A DNA stretch of 54,137 nucleotides from Pirellulaceae bacterium (GTDB lineage Bacteria > Planctomycetota > Planctomycetia > Pirellulales > Pirellulaceae), in the NCBI GenBank assembly GCA_020852965.1, contig JADYZV010000108.1, forward strand, positions 1 through 54,137, in the 5' to 3' direction. Of the stretch, positions 17,731-26,809 are shown piece after piece. The translations under genes and the position numbers were made by a program. The notes under the pieces were generated by a model. That model made no database searches and was not told the origin of the DNA. It was given only the letters and a program-made list of their open reading frames with translations. The stretch's first letter is position 1. Every line of letters begins with the position of its first letter.

Positions 17731-18237
17731 GAAATCCACCTGCTGAGGAAAATTAGCGTAAGTCGAAGAGAGAGCTGCGCTCTTATTCTAATAAGCTGGC
17801 GGACAATCGACCAGCCTCCATTGTCGGACTGGCCTGCCGTGACCGACTTCACGGAATGGAATTCTTTGCATGGTCAAACTCCCCTTCTGATCCCGATCAG
17901 CAAGGCAGGGGACGCTGTGCGAACCGGCGGGGTGCTGGCGCGAGTGAACGCCGATGAAACAAACATCCCACCGTACGTGGATGATTGGTTGAGGCTCATT
18001 AGCCTGATCTCCTTGCCTGTAAGCACGATTTCAACTGCTTTGAAGAGGTCGGTCTGTTTGCTACTTGCCCGGCCGAGAAATTGATCCGTCACTCCACTGC
18101 AGGTGCCATAAACGATGAAAAACCAATGGAAATATTGACTACTTGTGTGACCAAAGGTGTCACACTCGTAGCCTAAAATGGAATAGTGTGGCAAGGTTAC
18201 ATCGTAGCATCGAGCAGTATTGAGGAGTAGAACGCAA
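17731..18237. other. Intergenic with a possible leftward ORF
   Basis: A minus-strand frame ends at 17874 and has protein-like sequence ('LPHYSILGYECDTFGHTSSQ', 'LFKAVEIVLTGKEIRLMSLN'). No good start is visible before it would run into the gene at 18238. It could be a 5'-damaged gene. No other structure is evident. Confidence 0.35.
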
Positions 18238-18834
18238 ATGCACAATACGAACGAGATCAAGGATCGTCGTATCGAGCAGTTCAGGCAACTGCTCGCGAAA
18301 ATGCATGACCGTGCCCACAACGAGGCTGAGGGCGCTTGCTACATCCGCTTTGATGAATCCGATAAAGATAATAGCTCGCAGCCTGCAGCACTTGAAGCGA
18401 TTAGGTCACCTGCTGTGGAGTTGGTCACTTCCGTATCGAGTTCGCTCGATTCACCACATCATTTTCCATTTACGAATTGTGGCGACTCAGCCGATCAATT
18501 TGGAGGTCCAATTGACGGATTCTCGACCGACGCCTGGAGGCCTTCAAATCGCGATTGCCCACGATTTGGGCAGTTTGCAGCGTTGGAGTTCACACTGCAG
18601 ATCGATATTCCAAAGTCTGTGCTGTTTCAAGCTGAGAGCCAGCGATTGTTTCGCGACCGATCGGGATTATTCTACTTGCACGAGCGACCGCAGCACGTCA
18701 CGTCCCGGAACGAAATTGAGCGATTCGATCCGGCCCTAAAGTTCTACATTTATGGCGACGAACGTTCAGCCGCCGAGGACGTAGGCTACTTGGGGATGCA
18801 AATCAAGCTTGGAGAACTTTTTCAGCGACGGTAG
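18238..18834 (+). CDS. Hypothetical protein
   Basis: A 198-residue soluble protein. The ATG at 18238 has GAGGAG ~12 bases upstream. It starts with a charged helix ('IKDRRIEQFRQLLAKMHDRA') and ends with 'DVGYLGMQIKLGELFQRR'. No domain is recognised. Confidence 0.5.
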   Translation: MHNTNEIKDRRIEQFRQLLAKMHDRAHNEAEGACYIRFDESDKDNSSQPAALEAIRSPAVELVTSVSSSLDSPHHFPFTNCGDSADQFGGPIDGFSTDAWRPSNRDCPRFGQFAALEFTLQIDIPKSVLFQAESQRLFRDRSGLFYLHERPQHVTSRNEIERFDPALKFYIYGDERSAAEDVGYLGMQIKLGELFQRR

Positions 18835-18969
18835 ATTGAACGCGTCGCGTTCAGGGGCGTAGATCCAAGACCGCTCGAGGAATACCGACCCGATAAACAG
18901 CTTTGGCGTAATGCCACGTTTGAGTTGTTTCATTTGGAACACCCGCTGACTTGAACTAATCGGATATAC

Positions 18970-19587
18970 TTGAAACTCATCTACACTATCCCCGATGCTG
19001 AGGAACTTGGAATGGCATGGCGACCGGATCACTTAGTCAAGACTGGTGAACTCGACAATACGCAGTTGGGCTGGACCATGGGTTGGTTAGAACTGGATGG
19101 GATAGACGAACGATTGCAACTTAAGCTGGCTGGCAACTGCCATCCAGATCTCGCCGGTTGGAAGTTCCGTATCCACCGCATCGAACCCGAACTGGAAAAT
19201 GACTTCGGCGGAGATGAGCCGCCCGATTACTCCGGTATTAGCCGCAACCAATCCGGCCACGTCGGCGATATCACGGCCGATCAGATGATTAAGCATTTTG
19301 AAATCTCTACTGAGGAATTGGTTCAACGGCTTCGTGCTGGCGAGAAGCCACCGTTCACTTGGAGAAAGTGCCTGTACTTAGAGTGGTACAGCAACCACAA
19401 CGGCCGCATCGTCATCCAAAGCACGCGATTGGAAGTCGAGCGGCTGGGAACAAGGGCGTTCGAGTTAACCGAAGCCGAGTGGCAAGAACAGGCTCGTCAG
19501 AACGCCGGGGAGATGAGTCACTTCATGCACCAACTCGGCGATGCGTTGGAAAACGCAACGTCGGGTGAGGACGAAGATGAGGATTGA
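18970..19587 (+). CDS. Hypothetical acidic-tailed protein
   Basis: A frame of 205 codons from TTG; an ATG at 19012 behind GAGGAA is an alternative start giving 191 residues. Features are 'KLAGNCHPDLAGWKFRIHRI', 'FTWRKCLYLEWYSNHNGRI', and a terminal run of alternating Glu/Asp. The last four codons and stop belong to the 174-bp repeat, which also occurs at 23934 without the rest of this gene. The family is not recognised. Confidence 0.6.
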   Translation: MKLIYTIPDAEELGMAWRPDHLVKTGELDNTQLGWTMGWLELDGIDERLQLKLAGNCHPDLAGWKFRIHRIEPELENDFGGDEPPDYSGISRNQSGHVGDITADQMIKHFEISTEELVQRLRAGEKPPFTWRKCLYLEWYSNHNGRIVIQSTRLEVERLGTRAFELTEAEWQEQARQNAGEMSHFMHQLGDALENATSGEDEDED

Positions 19588-19746
19588 GGGCGGCGTGAAT
19601 GATTAGGCAGCTCCAGTGGCACGCAGTTGCTCTTGGAACAAGCTCCTAAACCTACGATCTTTAGCGTAGCGTGCTGAGTCCATCTGGTTCTTGAAATAGT
19701 CGAGGCTGTCGATCCAATCTTGAGTCGCCTTCACGAAAGAGTAGCC
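19573..19746. repeat. 174-bp direct repeat, copy A
   Basis: This is nearly identical to 23934-24107. It contains the end of the acidic-tailed gene and, on the other strand, the last ~48 codons of the 280-residue gene whose intact copy sits at 23964-24806. Here that second gene is cut off at 19746. Beyond it (to ~19845, minus strand) is an unrelated N-terminal scrap, 'MTNRRYVIDDADEFALLEDA'. Confidence 0.9.
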
Positions 19747-19979
19747 CAGCTTCCATTTCTGAGATTCCCTGACGTATGGCACCGGCGTCTTCGAGGAGCG
19801 CAAATTCGTCGGCATCGTCGATCACGTACCGACGGTTGGTCATCGGATCAATGACGGTCCTTCAAAGGCGGAGTTTCGCAGGAAGAAATCGCTGCCAAAT
19901 TCAAATTCCTAGAACACAACAATTGACAGGAGCACCAAGAGTTCATTGTCTTTCCAACCATTGTGTGCAAACACCGGAT

Positions 19980-21506
19980 CTATTTGGGTTGTAGCTGCCA
20001 GCCAGGAGCGACTAAAGGTTGGGCCTCGGCAAGTAGCTTGGCGTGGAATTCAATCGCGCTGCGTTGTTGGGGATCATTGGCAAGGTTCCGCGTCTCGTCG
20101 GAGGCGCTCTGGTGATCGTATAGTTCGAGATCGGTTGTGAGGCCAGTCTTCCAATCTCGCCATTCAGTGTAGCGATGCGTTTGGGTGCGAATGCTGTATC
20201 CCATATGCGTCGGCTGCTGGTCGGGTTCGCGGTCATAATAGGCGGGCCGGGGATGCTGAGTTAATGCAAAGTCGCGCGCACTAGCTTTTGAATCTTCTAA
20301 CAGAGGAGTGAGGCGTTTGCCCTCGATCCCGTCAGGGGGTGGGAGCTGGCATAGGTCTGCAAGCGTAGGGTAAAGGTCAAGCAGCTCCGCTAGTGAGTCG
20401 GTTGACTTTCCAGCCGATTCCATATTGGGCACCGAGATGATCAGTGGCACACGGGCATCGAGTTCAAAGTTCGACGTTTTGGCAAATAGACTTTGCTCGC
20501 CAAGGTGATAGCCGTGATCCGACCAAAATACAATGATCGTCGTGCGGTCGAGCTTCAGTCGCTCGAGTTCATCAAGCACTTTGCCAACTTGCGCATCCAT
20601 ATAACTGATGTTTGCTAAGTAGCCGTGCCGCAATTCGCGTATCCATTCGGGCGTGGGCTGCGTTTGGCTTTTACTATTTCCGAGGATTTCGCGGCTGTCG
20701 TGCCAGGCGATCTGAGGTGCATCGAGGGGCCATTCTGGATGTGTCGGCAGGGAGATTTGTTCCCGCTGATAAAGATCCCAATATTTCTTGGGAGCATTGA
20801 AGGGGGAGTGTGGTTTCCAAAAACCAACGGCGAGAAAGAAGGGCTCTTGCGTGGAGGCTCGCTCCTGCAACGCCTCGATCGCTAGCTTGGCAACGCGGCC
20901 ATCGAAGTAGGCCTCGTCGGGCACATCGCGACACTCGCATTTGGGCGAATTCGTGCTGCTTGCGGGCAACGCTCCTGCGACTTGAGCTTTGTCGCTGCCG
21001 TGATTTGCGAAATGAAGTTCCGCTGGCACGCTCCACGAATCGGGATCTCCATGAATTTGATGAATCCAATTGTGATAGATCTTGCCGACGTTTTGCGTAA
21101 AGTAGCCGTGCTGTTTGAAGTACTGAGGCAGCGTGACCACGTCGGGCATCTGAGTTCGAAAATGGGTCGACAAGTTCCAGATTCGAAGAGTGTCGAGTCG
21201 ACGCCCGGTCATGAGCGACGCACGCGCTGGATTACAAACGGCCTGCTGGCAATAAGCGTTGTTAAATACGAGCCCCCGCCCGGCCAGTTGGTCGAGGTTC
21301 GGTGTTCTGACCAGCGAGTGTCCATAGCAACCAAGATCATTGCGCAAGTCATCGGCGGCGATGAAAAGCACATTGAATGGATCAGCCGCCACCAGGCAGG
21401 TCGAACTTGCGAAGGCAATGACGATTGATATCCAACCTGCCGCCCTCAATAATGGGAAACGGTGGGCTAGAACATGGTGACTTCGCTTCTCTGGGCTGTC
21501 TTGCAT
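19980..21506 (-). CDS. Exported type I sulfatase (iduronate-2-sulfatase-like)
   Basis: This 508-residue arylsulfatase-family enzyme has a membrane-export signal (WISIVIAFASSTCLVA), 'NVLFIAADDLRNDLGCYGH' with the metal-binding Asp pair, and the catalytic 'CNPARASLMTGRR', where Cys (C-x-P-x-R) becomes formylglycine. 'FWSDHGYHLGEQSLFAK' supplies further calcium and sulfate ligands. The sequence matches the iduronate-2-sulfatase/choline-sulfatase-like subgroup of marine planctomycetes, which desulfates algal glycans. An 88-bp internal scrap is duplicated at 15644. Confidence 0.92.
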   Translation of the reverse strand: MQDSPEKRSHHVLAHRFPLLRAAGWISIVIAFASSTCLVAADPFNVLFIAADDLRNDLGCYGHSLVRTPNLDQLAGRGLVFNNAYCQQAVCNPARASLMTGRRLDTLRIWNLSTHFRTQMPDVVTLPQYFKQHGYFTQNVGKIYHNWIHQIHGDPDSWSVPAELHFANHGSDKAQVAGALPASSTNSPKCECRDVPDEAYFDGRVAKLAIEALQERASTQEPFFLAVGFWKPHSPFNAPKKYWDLYQREQISLPTHPEWPLDAPQIAWHDSREILGNSKSQTQPTPEWIRELRHGYLANISYMDAQVGKVLDELERLKLDRTTIIVFWSDHGYHLGEQSLFAKTSNFELDARVPLIISVPNMESAGKSTDSLAELLDLYPTLADLCQLPPPDGIEGKRLTPLLEDSKASARDFALTQHPRPAYYDREPDQQPTHMGYSIRTQTHRYTEWRDWKTGLTTDLELYDHQSASDETRNLANDPQQRSAIEFHAKLLAEAQPLVAPGWQLQPK

Positions 21507-21810
21507 TTCGATTTAGTGCTTCATGTTATTGACGACTTGCAATACTCAAACACTTGCACAGTATAGCTGCAGCACCAGCAAGGATTGCAGCTCAATCGAG
21601 AGCGGGTCGCCAAAATGCGGACATTCGACTTTTCGTAAGGTCAGCAATTGCGATACAAGTCCGGTTGACTTATGGAGGCGATTGTATTGCATTGCAATAC
21701 AAAGTGTGGTTGTCGCGAGGGTATCCAGTTACGAAGGTCGTACGAGCCGCAGAGATGGGGATGTGCTTTTGTGTCAGGGATGGCTGGCATCAGAAAGTCG
21801 AGTCTGAGTC
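21507..21810. other. Intergenic
   Basis: 304 bases lie between the leftward sulfatase and the rightward radical-SAM fragment. Overlapping frames in all directions look non-coding, and no hairpin or repeat is evident. It probably holds the sulfatase promoter. Confidence 0.35.
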
Positions 21811-22044
21811 ATGAAATTCAAGTTCATTTTGCCTGCGCTTACGGAAGCCGAAAGTCCATTCTGGCGGCCCATCAAATACTCGTTGTTTCCGCCGCTTGGT
21901 TTGGCAACGCTGGCCGGAATGCTGTCGTCAGATGATGAAGCAGAGATTGTTGATCAGCATGTTGAGCGACTGACCATGGATGACTATCCTGACATTGTCG
22001 CGATCTTGCTGGATGTAATGAACCCATACCCTGCGAAGATTTGA
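21811..22044 (+). pseudogene. N-terminal stub of a B12-binding radical SAM gene
   Basis: The first ~65 codons ('MKFKFILPALTEAESPFWRP', 'FPPLGLATLAGMLSSDDEAE') are typical of the N-terminal B12-binding domain of hopanoid-type radical SAM proteins (~450-600 residues). The frame is then diverted at ~22005 into DNA shared with the ferredoxin fragment at 31592-31750 (19 identical bases, 22008-22026) and stops. The catalytic radical-SAM part is missing. Confidence 0.75.
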
Positions 22045-22310
22045 GTCAACTGTGATCAAAGTTGTCACAGCCCCAGTTGATAGTAATAGTGTTGGGACGC
22101 GGCAGACCGACAACAACACTTCGCCGCAGCAGTCAGACTCCAGGAAGAATCAAAATGCTAGTTCCAAGTCGCGAAGTGGGTGAAAAGCTGGTTATCGATG
22201 GCAACATCACTGTGGAAGTTGTCCGAATCCAGGGCGACCGGATTACTCTCGGTCTCGTCGCCCCTGCGGACGTAAAGATTCTGCATGGCGAGTTAAATCA
22301 GAAACCGGCT
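22034..22310 (+). repeat. csrA-containing repeat, copy 1 (leader plus coding part)
   Basis: About 275 bases are shared with 32671-32947, covering ~120 bases of leader and most of csrA. The leader contains TTGTCA (about 22065-22070), then sixteen bases, then TAATAG, plausible -35/-10 elements. 'GTTGGGACGCGGCA' and 'CGCCGCAGC' follow and are conserved in both copies. Conservation of non-coding leader DNA suggests the copies moved with their promoter. Confidence 0.7.
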
Positions 22311-22355
22311 AAGTCCGCAACAACGGGATCGACGGTGTTCGAGCCACTACGCTAG
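22155..22355 (+). CDS. csrA: CsrA translational regulator, copy 2
   Basis: A 66-residue CsrA: 'MLVPSREVGEKLVIDGNI' and 'RITLGLVAPADVKILHGE'. The usual RNA-contacting 'RGE' arginine near residue 44 is His here (HGE) and LSRK is replaced by PSRE, so RNA binding may be altered. AGGAAG precedes the ATG. It is closely related to copy 3 at 32795. Confidence 0.92.
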   Translation: MLVPSREVGEKLVIDGNITVEVVRIQGDRITLGLVAPADVKILHGELNQKPAKSATTGSTVFEPLR

Positions 22356-22546
22356 GTGGCTTGGTAGTGAGCTTCGGATTCTTATGGACTGACCTTATCT
22401 GCTACACGGTTGGTATCGCTGCGGGAGCAACAATGGAGCATTGGCTGATTGCTGTTTCAAAGCGGAATGGACGAATGAACTGAGTTACCATAAATTGTCG
22501 TATATGACGGACGCGGGCGGCCGTTGAGCTAATTGAGGCGCCCTCC

Positions 22547-22930
22547 ATGGGATCAGGCACACTTGCGAGTATAGGCATGACAGCGCATCGCGACTGGAAC
22601 GAAAGTTACCGTGAAGGGAATTTACCTTGGGATACAGGAAAGCCTTCCTCGGAATTGCAACGCGTTGCGAGTCGCAAGGCTATTCGACCATGTCGCGCGC
22701 TTGAGCTAGGTTGCGGTACCGGAACAAATAGCGTCCGGTTGGCTCAGCAGGGATTTGGTGTGACTGGCGTCGACGTAGCGCCTTTAGCCATCGAGCAGGC
22801 GGAAAAACGAGCTCAGACTGCCGGTGTCCAAGTGCAGTACATCGTCAGCGATTTGTTTCAATTGTCCAAGGTCGGGGAGCCCTACGAGTTCTTTTTTGAT
22901 CGCGGTTGCTACCATACCATTCGTCGAAAA
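22547..22930 (+). pseudogene. Truncated SAM methyltransferase (TehB/thiopurine-like)
   Basis: The frame encodes the N-terminal ~125 residues of a class I methyltransferase: 'SYREGNLPWDTGKPSSEL', the SAM-binding 'ALELGCGTGTNSVRLAQQG', and 'FFFDRGCYHTI'. At ~22930 it runs into the 3'-truncated kptA gene from the other strand, and the catalytic second half is absent. A convergent deletion joined the two genes. Confidence 0.75.
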
Positions 22931-22934
22931 ACGC

Positions 22935-23249
22935 CGGGCGGTTACCATGGTAGAGCAACTCTGGTGGTTTGGTGGGCTGCAAGTTCAATTCAACGTCGGC
23001 GACTGAATGACCTTGATTGGCTCGTATCCGCAAGCCATCCTCGCTCAACGCGAATCGCTGCTTGTCGTTTGTTGCGACCACATCGTGCACCAATTCGAGC
23101 GACAAACGGTTGCCCCGTGCGTTCGCGTTGGCGATAAGTTCATCGATCGGCAGCCAGCCTTCGGCGTCAAGCTGCATGCCAACCACTTCGGGGCGATGCC
23201 TGAGAACTAAGCTCAGGAATTTGCTGGTCGAAACAAGATGTTTGTTCAT
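22935..23249 (-). pseudogene. kptA: 3'-truncated RNA 2'-phosphotransferase (KptA/Tpt1)
   Basis: The first ~105 residues match KptA: 'STSKFLSLVLRHRPEVVGM', 'LDAEGWLPIDELIANANARG', 'LVHDVVATNDKQRFALSEDG', and 'RANQGHSVADVELNL'. The frame is cut just after 'PPELLYHG', the start of the NAD+-binding half. KptA removes internal 2'-phosphates left by RNA ligation. The catalytic C-terminal half is missing, so this copy should be inactive. Its ATG overlaps the stop of an upstream methyltransferase remnant (ATGA), showing a former operon. Confidence 0.85.
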
Positions 23250-23505
23250 TCCACCGCGCCAAATGCAGCAAAGCAAGAATTCTTGTGGAGTAGTTCGACA
23301 TGCGTAAAGCCAACGCGACGAAGCAAATCCAGTTGATAAGTCACGGGCCGAGGCGAATCCTCTTTGTCAATTTACTCAAACACTTTATCACGATTGTCGC
23401 CGACTGGCCAGTTTCCAGGTTGCTAAAGCGTTCGACATCGCCGTCGAATCGCTGACGGATTTCTTCGATGGTCGACTTATCTTCCAGTCGCGATGGTTCT
23501 GCCAT
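23246..23505 (-). pseudogene. Internally deleted SAM methyltransferase upstream of kptA
   Basis: It starts 'STIEEIRQRFDGDVERFSNL' and 'ETGQSAT', typical of planctomycete class I methyltransferases, then breaks. The segment before the stop encodes 'LLRRVGFTHVELLHKNSCFA' and 'AFGAVE', a typical C-terminus of the same family. The SAM-binding middle (~150 residues) is deleted. Its stop overlaps the kptA start. Confidence 0.7.
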
Positions 23506-23601
23506 AATCTCAGAGTAGTACCTTTAGTGTCGAATTTACTTTGCCGCTTCATCGAAACATCGCACCTAATTCAGCAGTGACACTTCAGATCACTATTGGG
23601 T

Positions 23602-23933
23602 TCACCCATGCCACGACGCCTGAATAAAGTCGTGCCACTCAAACTCATTGGCCAGCTTTCTCTCTGCGGCGAACTCCAGATGCAAAATGCGGCGATGGCA
23701 GGTCGTGTTCGGCGCCGAAGCACCACTGCAGTGCGAGATGAGTGGTCGCATGGCGAGCACATCGCCGACAGAGGCATAGATTGTGACCGCTTCGCCAATT
23801 CCCAAACCTTCGCTGGTGCTCGAAACGTGCGACCCCGGAACGACTCGCAGCGGCCCGTTTTCGTCCGTGACTTTGTCGAGACGAATCCGCAAGGTGAGCA
23901 TCTGCCGTAATACATCGTCGCATGCGACAACAT
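23602..23933 (-). pseudogene. C-terminal fragment of a phytanoyl-CoA dioxygenase-like gene
   Basis: The frame encodes 'RIRLDKVTDENGPLRVVPGS' and 'SHCSGASAPNTTCHRRILHL', the C-terminal part of the PhyH-type Fe(II)/2-oxoglutarate dioxygenase fold, including a distal H and R that bind iron and 2-oxoglutarate. The N-terminal HxD part is missing. The coding match ends exactly where the 174-bp repeat begins (23934). Confidence 0.75.
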
Positions 23934-24107
23934 GAAGATGAGGATTGAGGGCGGCGTGAATGATTAGGCAGCTCCAGTGGCACGCAGTTGCTCTTGGAAC
24001 GAGCTCCAAAATCTACGATCTTTAGCGTAGCGTGCTGGGTCCATCTGGTTCTTGAAATAGTCGAGGCTGTCGATCCAATCTTGAATGACCTTCTTGAAAG
24101 AGTAGCC
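23934..24107. repeat. 174-bp direct repeat, copy B
   Basis: Partner of 19573-19746. In this copy the 280-residue gene on the minus strand is complete, while only the last four codons of the acidic-tailed gene survive, fused to the dioxygenase fragment. Together the copies show an ancestral convergent pair that was duplicated and lost reciprocally. Confidence 0.9.
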
Positions 24108-24806
24108 ATCCGCAGTCAGCGGATTGATCCAGTCAGGATCATCGAAATCGCGTTCAGACACCGTTCCGTCGGGAGCGACCGTCATGTTGGCAAATCGATT
24201 TGGCGTGATCATTTGAAGCTCGTAGGTCATTCGATCCCCTTCAGGCATATCTGCCGTCGCCGCATCCCACGCCCGCGTCACTTCAGGAGGTGTCGTGCTG
24301 TCGGGAAATTTAATCCCATAGGCAGTTCCCGATCGAGTGAATCCGTCGCCGTTCAGGTCGACTTGAGCGGCGGGTGGAATTAACAGATTGAGCGCACCTT
24401 CCTCTGTCAACGAATCGACATTGATCGGCTCGGCCAGCCAATGTGAGTTCTTTACGCTTTTGAGTTCGGCCTCGGTCAACCCTTTGAGAAACGGCTTAGG
24501 GGCAACATACGCACCCTGTTCGTAAGCTTTCATCAAGACATTGCCGAATGTTTCACCTAGATTCTTAGGCGCCTCGGAACTGGCGTAACGCCCTCCCGTT
24601 CGCTCGGTCTGATACCACCGGTCCCACGACTGTTGGACTCGCTCTTGCAGCGGTTCGGCGGATTCGGCGACTTCAGCCGACACGTAACCTTGTCGGCCCG
24701 CTTCACGCAGCACTTCGCTGAACACATTCTGGATATTCTTGTCTTGAGCACGGCGAGTTTGCTGAAGTGTCATCACTTCAGGTTGTTGACTTTCGATTCT
24801 CACCAA
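23964..24806 (-). CDS. Hypothetical planctomycete protein (280 aa)
   Basis: A 280-residue soluble protein with 'AQVDLNGDGFTRSGTAYGI' (an EF-hand-like DxNxDG loop near residues 148-153), 'TRAWDAATADMPEGDRMTYE', and a C-terminal 'WIDSLDYFKNQMDPARYAKD'. I do not recognise the family. A truncated duplicate of its 3' end lies at 19603-19746. Confidence 0.6.
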   Translation of the reverse strand: MVRIESQQPEVMTLQQTRRAQDKNIQNVFSEVLREAGRQGYVSAEVAESAEPLQERVQQSWDRWYQTERTGGRYASSEAPKNLGETFGNVLMKAYEQGAYVAPKPFLKGLTEAELKSVKNSHWLAEPINVDSLTEEGALNLLIPPAAQVDLNGDGFTRSGTAYGIKFPDSTTPPEVTRAWDAATADMPEGDRMTYELQMITPNRFANMTVAPDGTVSERDFDDPDWINPLTADGYSFKKVIQDWIDSLDYFKNQMDPARYAKDRRFWSSFQEQLRATGAA

Positions 24807-24893
24807 GCAGCTCCATCACTTCAGCTAGAAACTCTCTTGGCATCGGCTTTGCCGCCATGTTTGCTTGAACTCAAAGAACCTGATTGTCCCGAT

Positions 24894-25195
24894 TGTCAGG
24901 TCTGCTCAGCCATTTCACGCTCCATTACGAAATTGGTGAGACCGACGCCGCGGCAGTCAACGATCTGCTCTTTGATGACGACATATCTACGCGAGATGAA
25001 GAAAGGTTTGGCTGTGATACTGACCTGCGTGTGAATGCGAGAAACGTTATGTTCCAATGCAGCCAATTCAATCGCGTCCAACAGCATCGACGCAATGCGA
25101 CGTCGCTGGTGATCAGCCGAAACGAACAGGCGATCCAGGTAACCCGCGAGAGTCAGGTCGGCGAATACGAAGTGCAGAATCCATCGCGTTGCAGA
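24894..25195 (-). pseudogene. 5'-truncated GNAT acetyltransferase
   Basis: The frame encodes 'GYLDRLFVSADHQRRRIASM' followed by 'LLDAIELAALEHNVSRIHTQ' and 'GLTNFVMER', the acetyl-CoA-binding β4-α3 region (Q/RxxGxG-like HQRRRI) and the C-terminus of a GNAT enzyme. The first half is absent, with the DUF4345-like gene ending immediately upstream. Confidence 0.65.
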
Positions 25196-25201
25196 TACCC
25201 T

Positions 25202-25597
25202 TCAATCACCTGATCTCTCCTTAGTCACTACATAGCACGCGACTAAACAAACTGCGGCCCCAAAAGCTTCGACGACCGCCAAGCCAACGTGCATGGCCGA
25301 AAAATCATCGACGACTAGACCACAGCAACGTCCGATGGCTGAGCCGGCCAACGGCAGTCCGCCAACCAATAGCCCGGCAAAGAGCTCGTTGCGCCTCCAG
25401 AGCACTAGCATAGCTACGGCAATCCCCATTTCGATTCCGCCATAAAACGCACGAATCTCCGTCAACATCGCAGGTGTCGATGACTCTATGCCAAATGTCG
25501 TCAGCAAGGCTGCAGGAGTGCTACCCAACCAGATTGCGAATCCGGCATAGATGGCGGCCGTAATGAGAAGAGCCATGGTAGGGAATTGTGTTTTCAT
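25202..25597 (-). CDS. DUF4345-like small membrane protein
   Basis: A 131-residue protein with four hydrophobic segments ('MALLITAAIYAGFAIWLG', 'GGIEMGIAVAMLVLW', 'GLLVGGLPLAGSAIG', 'VVEAFGAAVCLVACYVV') and the conserved 'EIRAFYGGIEMG' of DUF4345-type proteins. Function unknown. Its last 45 codons are duplicated at 13745-13882. Confidence 0.75.
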   Translation of the reverse strand: MKTQFPTMALLITAAIYAGFAIWLGSTPAALLTTFGIESSTPAMLTEIRAFYGGIEMGIAVAMLVLWRRNELFAGLLVGGLPLAGSAIGRCCGLVVDDFSAMHVGLAVVEAFGAAVCLVACYVVTKERSGD

Positions 25598-25819
25598 CCC
25601 GACGATTGTACCCGTTTGTCTCGAAATTGCAGTGTATGATCAAGTGCTCTTGAAGCCACCACTCCGTCTCGCGAAGTGCTGCGATAATATCGTCCAGCAC
25701 CGGGCTGACGAAAACCGTGTTTTATCGTTGGGTCTGGAGTAGCGATCACTGCTCGGCGACGCTCCCTGGTGGCATCCTAAATCAACGCCTAACGCAAAAA
25801 CAATGATGCGATTCATTGC
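25598..25819. other. Intergenic
   Basis: This interval holds the promoter of the leftward DUF4345-like gene and the end of the DUF2071 gene. No repeat or RNA is recognised. Confidence 0.35.
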
Positions 25820-26557
25820 CTATTGGTCACAGCGAGTGACCATCCATACATGGACCTTGATCGGCTGAGCAAAAAGGAGATGCGGTCGGCCAACCAAATC
25901 GATACCCAAAGGAGTGCACATCGTGTTTTGGCGTTCTTCGCAACTGGCTGGCGATAGTGACCACGGAGCATGGTCGATCTCGCCTCGGTACAAGCGACCT
26001 TGGCGGTCGGCGCTGTAGAGGCAATAGCGCGCCGTCAACCAATGCTCGAGCGTGCCTGGCAGAGCATGGGAGGTTTCACCGATCGCTCGATAGCTGGCGT
26101 CAAACGTTGCTGGCCGCTCACCTCGATGGTTTCGTTCACTCCGGTAGGTGATACCTCCTGAATCGTCTTTGTCGAGCGACATGGCTGCGTCCATATATGG
26201 CAGATTGAATGTGGCTCGTGCAGCGCGGACAGCGATCCTACTCGCGGCATCAAGGGAGAAGAACCAAACGCCAGGCTTGCCGGCATAGGTCACGTAAGTG
26301 CGAACATTCAATTCCAAGAAGCGGCTCAGTTTCGGAATCGACGGACAGCATCTCGGTGCAACATCCGACATCAAGAACGGAACCACTCCGATCCAGGCTT
26401 TGTCTTCGCGAATATCGAGCGAGAGTCCTTGGGGAAGCAACGGTGCCAAAACCCTCGGATCGACAGGCCAATGCGCGAATAGCAACTCTGACCAAGTCAT
26501 TCCCATGATCCAGGGTTGTTTTGGCAAATCCCAAGTGCGATCAGTTGTTGCGGTCAT
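25820..26557 (-). CDS. DUF2071 (acetoacetate-decarboxylase-like fold) protein
   Basis: This 245-residue protein has the DUF2071 pattern: 'ELLFAHWPVDPRVLAPLLPQ', 'DKAWIGVVPFLMSDV', 'FLELNVRTYVTYAGKPGVWF', 'FSLDAAS', and 'LTARYCLYSADRQGRLYRGE'. The family adopts an acetoacetate-decarboxylase-like β-barrel. The reaction is unknown. It appears full length. Confidence 0.85.
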   Translation of the reverse strand: MTATTDRTWDLPKQPWIMGMTWSELLFAHWPVDPRVLAPLLPQGLSLDIREDKAWIGVVPFLMSDVAPRCCPSIPKLSRFLELNVRTYVTYAGKPGVWFFSLDAASRIAVRAARATFNLPYMDAAMSLDKDDSGGITYRSERNHRGERPATFDASYRAIGETSHALPGTLEHWLTARYCLYSADRQGRLYRGEIDHAPWSLSPASCEERQNTMCTPLGIDLVGRPHLLFAQPIKVHVWMVTRCDQ

Positions 26558-26611
26558 ACAGATCCCTCAATACCGACTCGAGTTCGGGGTACTGAAATGG
26601 GAACTCACCTT

Positions 26612-26808
26612 CAGCCAAACTGGTGACGGAAAGGAAGCGGCACGCATGGCCGCGTCTAGCGCTCGCGTCGATTCAACTCGCGAACGACCGATTTCGTCCT
26701 GATGATCGAGCGTCTTAATGCAGTTGACGGTTCGTCCGGCCAAGTTCACGACTGCGTCGGCACCGTCGATTATCTTTGACCAATCGCCAAGGGTTCTAGC
26801 AATTTCTA
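26612..26808 (-). pseudogene. Internal fragment of a TIGR01777-type epimerase
   Basis: The frame encodes '[20 protein letters not shown]' and '[20 protein letters not shown]', the distinctive 'NLAGRSVN' region of TIGR01777/SulA-like NAD-dependent epimerases. Both the Rossmann glycine motif upstream and the C-terminal half are missing. It is wedged between the DUF2071 and RidA genes. Confidence 0.7.
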
Positions 26809-26809
26809 G

